From: Ilex aquifolium
Lineage: Eukaryota > Streptophyta > Magnoliopsida > Aquifoliales > Aquifoliaceae
DNA length: 64,000 nt
Assembly (NCBI GenBank): GCA_951799425.1
Contig: OX637402.1
Coordinates: 34,498,492-34,562,491 of the forward strand
Direction: 5' to 3'
In this document: positions 58,501 through 64,000 of the stretch, in pieces
Layout of the letters: each line of letters starts with the position of its first letter
Numbering within the stretch: position 1 is the stretch's first letter
Program-made: the position numbers and the translations under genes
Notes under the pieces: generated by a model
What the model was told of the DNA's origin: nothing
Databases searched by the model: none
What the model saw: the letters and a program-made list of their open reading frames with translations, nothing else

Positions 58501-59709
58501 AAGTGATAAATGATCCATTGAAGTTGAAAATTTTCCTATAAAAGTGGTAAATGATCCATTGAAGTGGTAAATTATCCGTTGAAGTTGTAAATATTACTAT
58601 AAAAGTAGTAAATGATCAATTGAAGTTGTAAATATTCCCATAAAAGTGGTATTGATCCATTAAATTTGTAAATATTCCATTAAAAGTGGTCAATAATCCA
58701 TGAAAGTTGTAAATATTTCTTTAAAAGTGGTAAAATCATCCATTGAAGTTGTATATCTTCTTGGGTTACTCATATATTACGTTAAAATATGATCGATCGA
58801 TCATATTTAATGATCGATCATGGAGTATTAAATATCGTAAAAAATTCATTACTGTTGTAAACGATCCATTGAAGTTGGAAATTTTCCTATAAAAGTGGTA
58901 AATGATCCATTGAAGTGGTGCATTATCCATTGAAGTTGTAAATATTACTATAAAAGTAGTAAATGATTAATTGAAGTTGGAAATTTTCCTATAAAAGTGG
59001 TAAATGATCCATTGAAGTGGTACATTATCCATTGAAGTTGTAAATATTACTATAAAAGTAGTAAATGATCAATTGAAGTTGTAAATATTCCCATAGAAGT
59101 GGTATTGATCCATTAAATTTGTAAATATTCCATTATAAGTGGTCAATAATCCATGAAAGTTGTAAATATTTCTTTAAAAGTGGTAAAATCATCCATTGAA
59201 GTTGTATATCTTCTTGGGTTACTCATATATTACGTTAAAATATGATCGATCGATCATATTTAATGATCGATCATGGAGTATTAAATATCGTAAAAAATCT
59301 ATTACTGTCGTAAACGATCCATTGAAGTTGTAAATTTTTCTATAAAAGTGGTAAATAATCCATTGAAGTGGTAATTGATCCATTGAAGTTATAAATATTC
59401 CCATAAAAGTGGTAAATAATCCATGAAAGTTGTAAATATTTCCATTGAAGTTGTAAATATACCCAAAAATTTGGTATACAATTCATTCAACTTGTAAATA
59501 TTCCTTTCATTACGTTACACAATTTCCTAGTCCTCATATGTACTATCTGACATGTCTAGCAGCCGGTATCCAACCGGTAACCGGTAAGTCTTTGGAAAAA
59601 TAAAATCAACGGCTCAGTTTTCTTGTTAAACAGATCTACGGTGCACATTGAATTTCGGTACCATACCGAAAATTCATTTGGCTGTACCGTAGTCGGCTCC
59701 TTTGTCTAA

Positions 59710-62540
59710 ATGAGAGGGCCCCACTTTACATGGAAGAACCCACAATCTATCACATCAACGCAAGTTTTGGGGGTTATGAATCTACAGCCGGCCAGCATAG
59801 TGCTGCTCAAACTCTGTCGGAATCGACGAGAATAAATTTAATATCTTATTTTAGAATTTTTTTAGATGAAAATAATAAATTTTTTACTCAATAATATTGA
59901 AATTAAAACAGAGAATTAGAGTATCTCCAAAGAATTAACTATTTTATATTTACTAGCTAAAATAAAGAGTTAAATCATAAAATTTTATACCAAGGGGTTA
60001 ACTATTTTATCTTTGGACTAAATGACTCTTTATATTTAGAAAACCTTTTTAGCTAGTTATTTTACATTTTGAGAGCCAAATTACTCTTTTTGTATTTCAA
60101 GGGGCTAGTTATTTTATATTTTGTTAACATGTCAAGCTATGAAATATTTTTAACTTAAAATATCAATAATAGTTAGATAAAATAGAGAATATGGTTGAAA
60201 TAATTTTGTAAAAATAATTTTTTAAAATAAAGAATGTAATATTTTAATATATTTTGACTACCTATTTTGAAAAGCAACCTTAGAGACGCCGAAGAAACTC
60301 TTTTATTAATCCAATTAAAGGACTTCAATTACAAGAGACCGAATGAACAACCTTGATTACAATACTAATTACGCCTAAAATTAATTTAAAACTATTTTTA
60401 AAAGTGCCCTCATGGTGGGTTTAGAAAGGTGTTTTTCTTCCTTTATTAAATGTCTTTTTATAGTCATCTTCTTTTTTCATCGACGATTACTTAATGAGAA
60501 CTCCCAATTGGTTATTATTATTTTTTTTAAATGTGGCTGTAATTGATCATCTCTTACATTTTCTTTGAAATCTGCCACATGACACTTTCTTAGCAAATCT
60601 GGAGATGTAAATATCAATACATTGAGTATTCTTGGGATTTTATAATTTAGGCCCAAACACAGCCTCTACTAAAAAGTGGCTTTCAAACACACTAATAATT
60701 TTTTCATAAAAAATATAAATTTTATATGTAATTAAATTGAATAATAAATTATATAATTTTTATTAATTTTTATTTTAATTATTGATTTATTCGAATATCT
60801 AATCTGTTATTTGTTTAAGTATCTCTCCGATCTCTTAAATATTTCTCTTTTGTTTATAATGAATCTTTATTGTAATATTGTCATTATTGAGTATTTACAC
60901 ATCTAATTAAATTATAAATTTATTATATTTTTGTCAAAAAAATTAATTAAATTGCAATACTATTATTTATATTGTAATAATATGATATTGTTGTATTTCA
61001 AAAAATCATCTATAACATATATTGGACTATAAAGTAATAGAATATAGATTGAATTTTATTTTTTCAAATAAATATAGACATAGATATAGAAAACTGTATG
61101 TAAGTAAATTACTAATAAATGAGTTTAAAAGAATTTAAAAATTAGATACGATTAATAAAAGAGTTTAAAAGAACTTAGAAGTCAAATAGGTATAAGAAAT
61201 AAAAAGTGAATAAAAGTAATATAAACTTTAGAAGACAAATAATGTTAATAAAAAAGTTCAAAAGAACTTAGAAGTTGAATATGTATAAGAAATACAAATG
61301 AGAGAAAGCTAATATATGAGTATTATTGACTTTATAATAAAAATTAAGCATAAAATAAAAATTAATTTTTTTTTCACAAATACTGGCATTTATAAGTAGT
61401 AGAGGAGGCCCAAACATATGAGCACTTCGGCTCTACATTCTATAAACACACAATTATCATTTTTCATTATTATATACACTCGTCTATTCATGTATTGATC
61501 GCAATATTGATTTAGGCATCGGAGAGACCTCTCCTAACTCAACACTAGAGGTCCTTCTAACATCTTTTCGATTTTTGTAGTTCACATATTGAATGATATT
61601 GAATAATTGGCGGATTTTTACCCATACATAGACCATTTCTCTTAATAGATTGGAAAATTATATCTATAATATAAAACATGATATGTTTTAATAAATTCAT
61701 CCGACAGTTTCAAATAGATTCATCCAATGACTACCAACATCTTTCTTAAAATTATTCACATTGCACCGTGCCTTCAAACACTGGTTACCCTAGTATATAT
61801 CTAAATTGATTGGTTAAAGCGGAATTTTTTTGTGACATCACCAAAAGGAAAGATGGGTTTTAAATATGGATAGGGATATAAACTTTTTTTTTCCACTAGT
61901 TTGAAAAATGTATGTTATTTCTTCCAAATGAAATTTCTTTTTCTTTTTCTCAAACTAAACTTTCCTTAAGTTAAAAAAAAGACCCTCTTAACATTTATCG
62001 TTAATTCTTATTATACCCTACAAGGATGAAAAATAATGCAATGAACCCATCTTTGAATTTTGATTTCATGTAAAACATAGTCCCCTCACGTTATAATTCA
62101 TTTGGATAGTTGTCAAATTTTGATGGCACCAGTATACTTTTTCCACAAATTTCCAACTAGCCATGGAGACCCACTATCATACATAGAACCTCGTAACATC
62201 TGAATTTTCGTAAAATACCCTCAAACAAAAATTTATTTCATATCGTGTATATGTATGGGTACGCTGTATTGAATTTTTTTATATTTTATGTTTTATTTTA
62301 TTATTTTTTCTATCTTGAATTTCTATCTTCTTATTGTGCACAAATAACCCTAACCTATTTAGCTAAACCTAACATACCCAAGAAGCCACATCCACCTCTG
62401 GGGAATCCATTCAAACACTACTACCATCACTCGTCAGTCGTCATAGTGACAAAAACCAAATAATAACCAACACTTCTACTATTTCAGAAACCACCGGTTT
62501 AAAAAGGAATTCACAATCACCTACTCAGAATGACACACCA
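59710..62540. other. AT-rich intergenic region, no supported gene
   Basis: Beyond the MULE flank. Short direct repeats occur at 59930-60120 (GGGGTTAACTATTTTAT / GGGGCTAGTTATTTTAT) and 61090-61280 (AAAGAGTTTAAAAGAACTTA-type, spaced about 60-110 bp). No coding frame or clear element ends. Confidence 0.5.
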
Positions 62541-62559
62541 CAACTCACCAGAACACAAA

Positions 62560-62741
62560 TCCCTACTCACAGGCCTCCTCAATTTTAGGGGATTGTGGTC
62601 TTGATTGTCCGGAGTCCTTGTCATCCCAAAATTGGCAATCTTAGCCCTCATTTTACCTTCCAAAAGGATATTGTTGCACTCAAAGTTCTTCTGGATGTAA
62701 AGTATAGTTGTTGAGGAAATTAAAAGCATATGTGACATCAT
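62560..62741 (-). pseudogene. Receptor-like kinase fragment
   Basis: The minus strand encodes CNNILLEGKMRAKIANFGMT, matching the catalytic-loop end and DFG region of plant LysM/RLK-type kinases (NFG instead of DFG occurs in that group). Only about 60 residues remain, with no kinase sequence on either side; a decayed fragment. Confidence 0.6.
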
Positions 62742-62776
62742 ATGATCATAGGCAATTTGAACCCTCTATTTCCTGC

Positions 62777-62945
62777 TAGGGGTGTGCAACTATCTAAAAA
62801 TTTGACTCTGACTTCGTCCCTGCCACCATCAGAGTCCGAGAAAAAACAGACTCCGATCAAAGTTAAGAGTCTAAAATCCTTTGCGAAAAAATTTCGACTT
62901 TGACTTTGACTTTGACTTTGTTTTTGATTTTTATTAATTGATAAT
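62777..62945. mobile_element. Possible hAT-type terminus
   Basis: TAGGGGTGTGCAACTATC resembles a hAT end and is followed by repetitive TTGACTCTGACTT / GACTTTGACTTTGACTTTG text. No partner end or 8-bp duplication was found. Confidence 0.3.
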
Positions 62946-63076
62946 TTTATATAAATTATATAATCTATACTACTTTAAAATATCAGTATACATGAAAAAT
63001 ATTTTTTTCCACTTTTATCTTTTAACACTACAACTATGCCATGTTTATCCTACAAATTTAATGCCACAATCTATAT

Positions 63077-63246
63077 GAGTAATGCTATTTAGACCTAAAA
63101 ATTTGACATAATTTGTTGACCTAATGATGTATGACTTTATTGGAACCATTGAATTAACGCTAAGTTCTGATGTTTGATGTAGCCCACAACCAATCCAAAA
63201 ATATTAATAAATTAGATCAGCAAATTAGGTCTCAATAGCACTGCTC
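63077..63246. mobile_element. Small MITE, about 170 bp
   Basis: Ends GAGTAATGCTATTTAGACCTAA and, inverted, GAGCAGTGCTATTGAGACCTAA: imperfect terminal inverted repeats of about 22 bp with further inner symmetry (TTTGTTGACCTAA / TTTGCTGATCTAA). Superfamily and target duplication not determined. Confidence 0.6.
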
Positions 63247-63259
63247 CAATATATATATA

Positions 63260-64000
63260 CTAGTCATTACCCGTGCCTGAAAGCACTATATAACAAATAA
63301 AAAATTCTTACACAATTGTCCAAATTCAAAAAGAATTGGCCAAAAATATTCATATCAATTCTTCTTTTAAAATGACTCGAAATATATCGCCGATCATATC
63401 TTCCATATTAATAGAACTGTCGTAAAAATATATAAAACTCTTCAAAACAACACCATATATACAAATGCCTCCGAAAAAAAAACAAATATTAACATAATTC
63501 ATTGAAATTTACAATCTTTAAATAATAAATAAAAATTTTCTCATTTATAAGACTCAAGAATTTATCACATTTACCACCACTCAATCCAATAATAGAATAT
63601 AATTATAAACTTAATCACCATATTTTCAATTCACCCTATCTCCATGTAATATATATCTCAAGCAAAAAAAAAAAAAAATATTACTAACATAACACAATTA
63701 AATTCACAATCGTTAAGCGATAAATAAAATCAACAAAATCTTACTCATTTATAAAACTCAAGAATTTATCACCACTATCACCATTCAACCCCAAATAGCA
63801 CAACAAAATTATAAATTTAATTACCAAATTTTCAATCCTTCACATATAAATATACACAGAAACATACTCTCACACATTGTTTTTTGGCTACCAACAAACC
63901 TTCCTAATTAATAACTGCTTTTATTAGAAATATAATAATTCAAGTTTTTATGATAAAATAATAATAAATTAATATCTAATTAAAAAATAGGGAAAAAATT
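63260..64000 (-). mobile_element. Helitron-like element, 3' end (copy 2, runs off the window)
   Basis: CTAG at 63260-63263, preceded on the minus strand by the hairpin GTGCT-TTCA-GGCAC, keeping pairing through one G-T wobble. The following 740 bp match 3933-4668 closely, with the same landmarks, such as AAAATGACTCGAAATATATC. Same orientation as copy 1. Confidence 0.65.

Larger units (their letters stand above)
33787..59700. mobile_element. Giant MULE-like transposon, 25.9 kb
   Basis: The left end is GGACAACACTACGGTACAGC at 33787; the right end read inward on the minus strand is GGAGCCGACTACGGTACAGC from 59700, and both are followed by CGGTA...CGAAATT phrases. The flanks are TTTGTCTTA (33778-33786) and TTTGTCTAA (59701-59709), an 8/9 match of the 9-bp size expected for Mutator. 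Long inverted, repeat-rich terminal regions (33787-36000 and 56570-59700) enclose four genes, including a FAR1-type MULE transposase. Ulp1-type protease genes inside MULEs are known from plants. The single-element reading rests on the matching ends, mirrored terminal architecture and gene content. Confidence 0.8.
56570..59700 (-). repeat. Right inverted terminal region of the giant MULE
   Basis: Mirror of 33787-35995. From the end (59700) inward: unique terminal sequence to about 59520; about 40-bp units (TAAATATTCCCATAAAAGTG, GATCCATTGAAGTTG) at 58500-59500, including a roughly 453-bp block present twice (landmark ACTCATATATTACGTT at 58768 and 59221); six 180-bp units (57310-58500); then a GATCGATC-rich inner zone with a large hairpin. 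It is about 0.9 kb longer than the left end because of the extra repeat units. Confidence 0.85.

Noticed and set aside
57603-58513. Series of open frames on the plus strand with repeated peptides
   Set aside because: They come from the 180-bp tandem repeat, whose length is a multiple of three; the peptide simply repeats with the DNA and has no gene features.

Overview
This is nuclear DNA from a flowering plant, most likely a eudicot. It has spliced genes with plant GT-AG introns, an SBP-box (SPL) gene, a DC1-domain gene, AT-rich intergenic DNA and many plant-type transposons. Nothing in it looks prokaryotic or organellar. The species cannot be told from the sequence.

Layout. (1) 1-2836: the 3' eight exons of an SPL1/SPL12-type transcription factor gene, with the SBP domain lying upstream of the window. 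(2) 2.8-7.3 kb: AT-rich intergenic DNA with a Helitron 3' end at 3933 and a MITE relic. (3) 7502-12201: a non-autonomous LTR retrotransposon on the minus strand (TSD ACATA, gag relic, no pol, GC-rich repeat tracts). (4) 12.2-16.2 kb: intergenic DNA with one CACTA-type terminus. (5) 16237-17227: a two-exon DC1-domain gene. (6) 18488-33091: a three-level nest. A Tourist-like MITE (TSD TTA) contains a Ty3/Gypsy element with an antisense ORF (TSD ATATC), whose 3' LTR contains a hAT element (TSD TGCAGGAG). (7) 33095-33712: a short element with inverted ends.

(8) 33787-59700 is the most striking part. It is a 25.9-kb structure that I interpret as one giant Mutator-like element (MULE). Its ends are related (GGA...ACTACGGTACAGC), the flanks carry an 8/9 match (TTTGTCTTA / TTTGTCTAA), and 2.2-kb and 3.1-kb inverted terminal regions are built from satellite-like repeats (180-bp units, 40-bp units, dozens of GATCGATC sites). 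Inside are four genes: a protein of the putative plant transposon type with a coiled-coil tail (36415-37509, +), a FAR1-type MULE transposase with one nonsense codon (41560-39191, -), and two convergent, strongly diverged Ulp1-protease genes (46395-49564, + and 55926-51917, -). The second of these has an HMG box spliced in frame to its 5' side. The transposase probably acts on the repeat-rich ends. The role of the Ulp1/HMG proteins is unknown; SUMO-dependent regulation of silencing or transposition is only a guess.

(9) 59.7-64 kb: intergenic DNA with a receptor-kinase fragment, a small MITE and a second copy of the Helitron 3' end seen at 3.9 kb. Exon boundaries were read by eye from GT/AG sites and reading frame; all homology statements come from motif recognition, with no database search.
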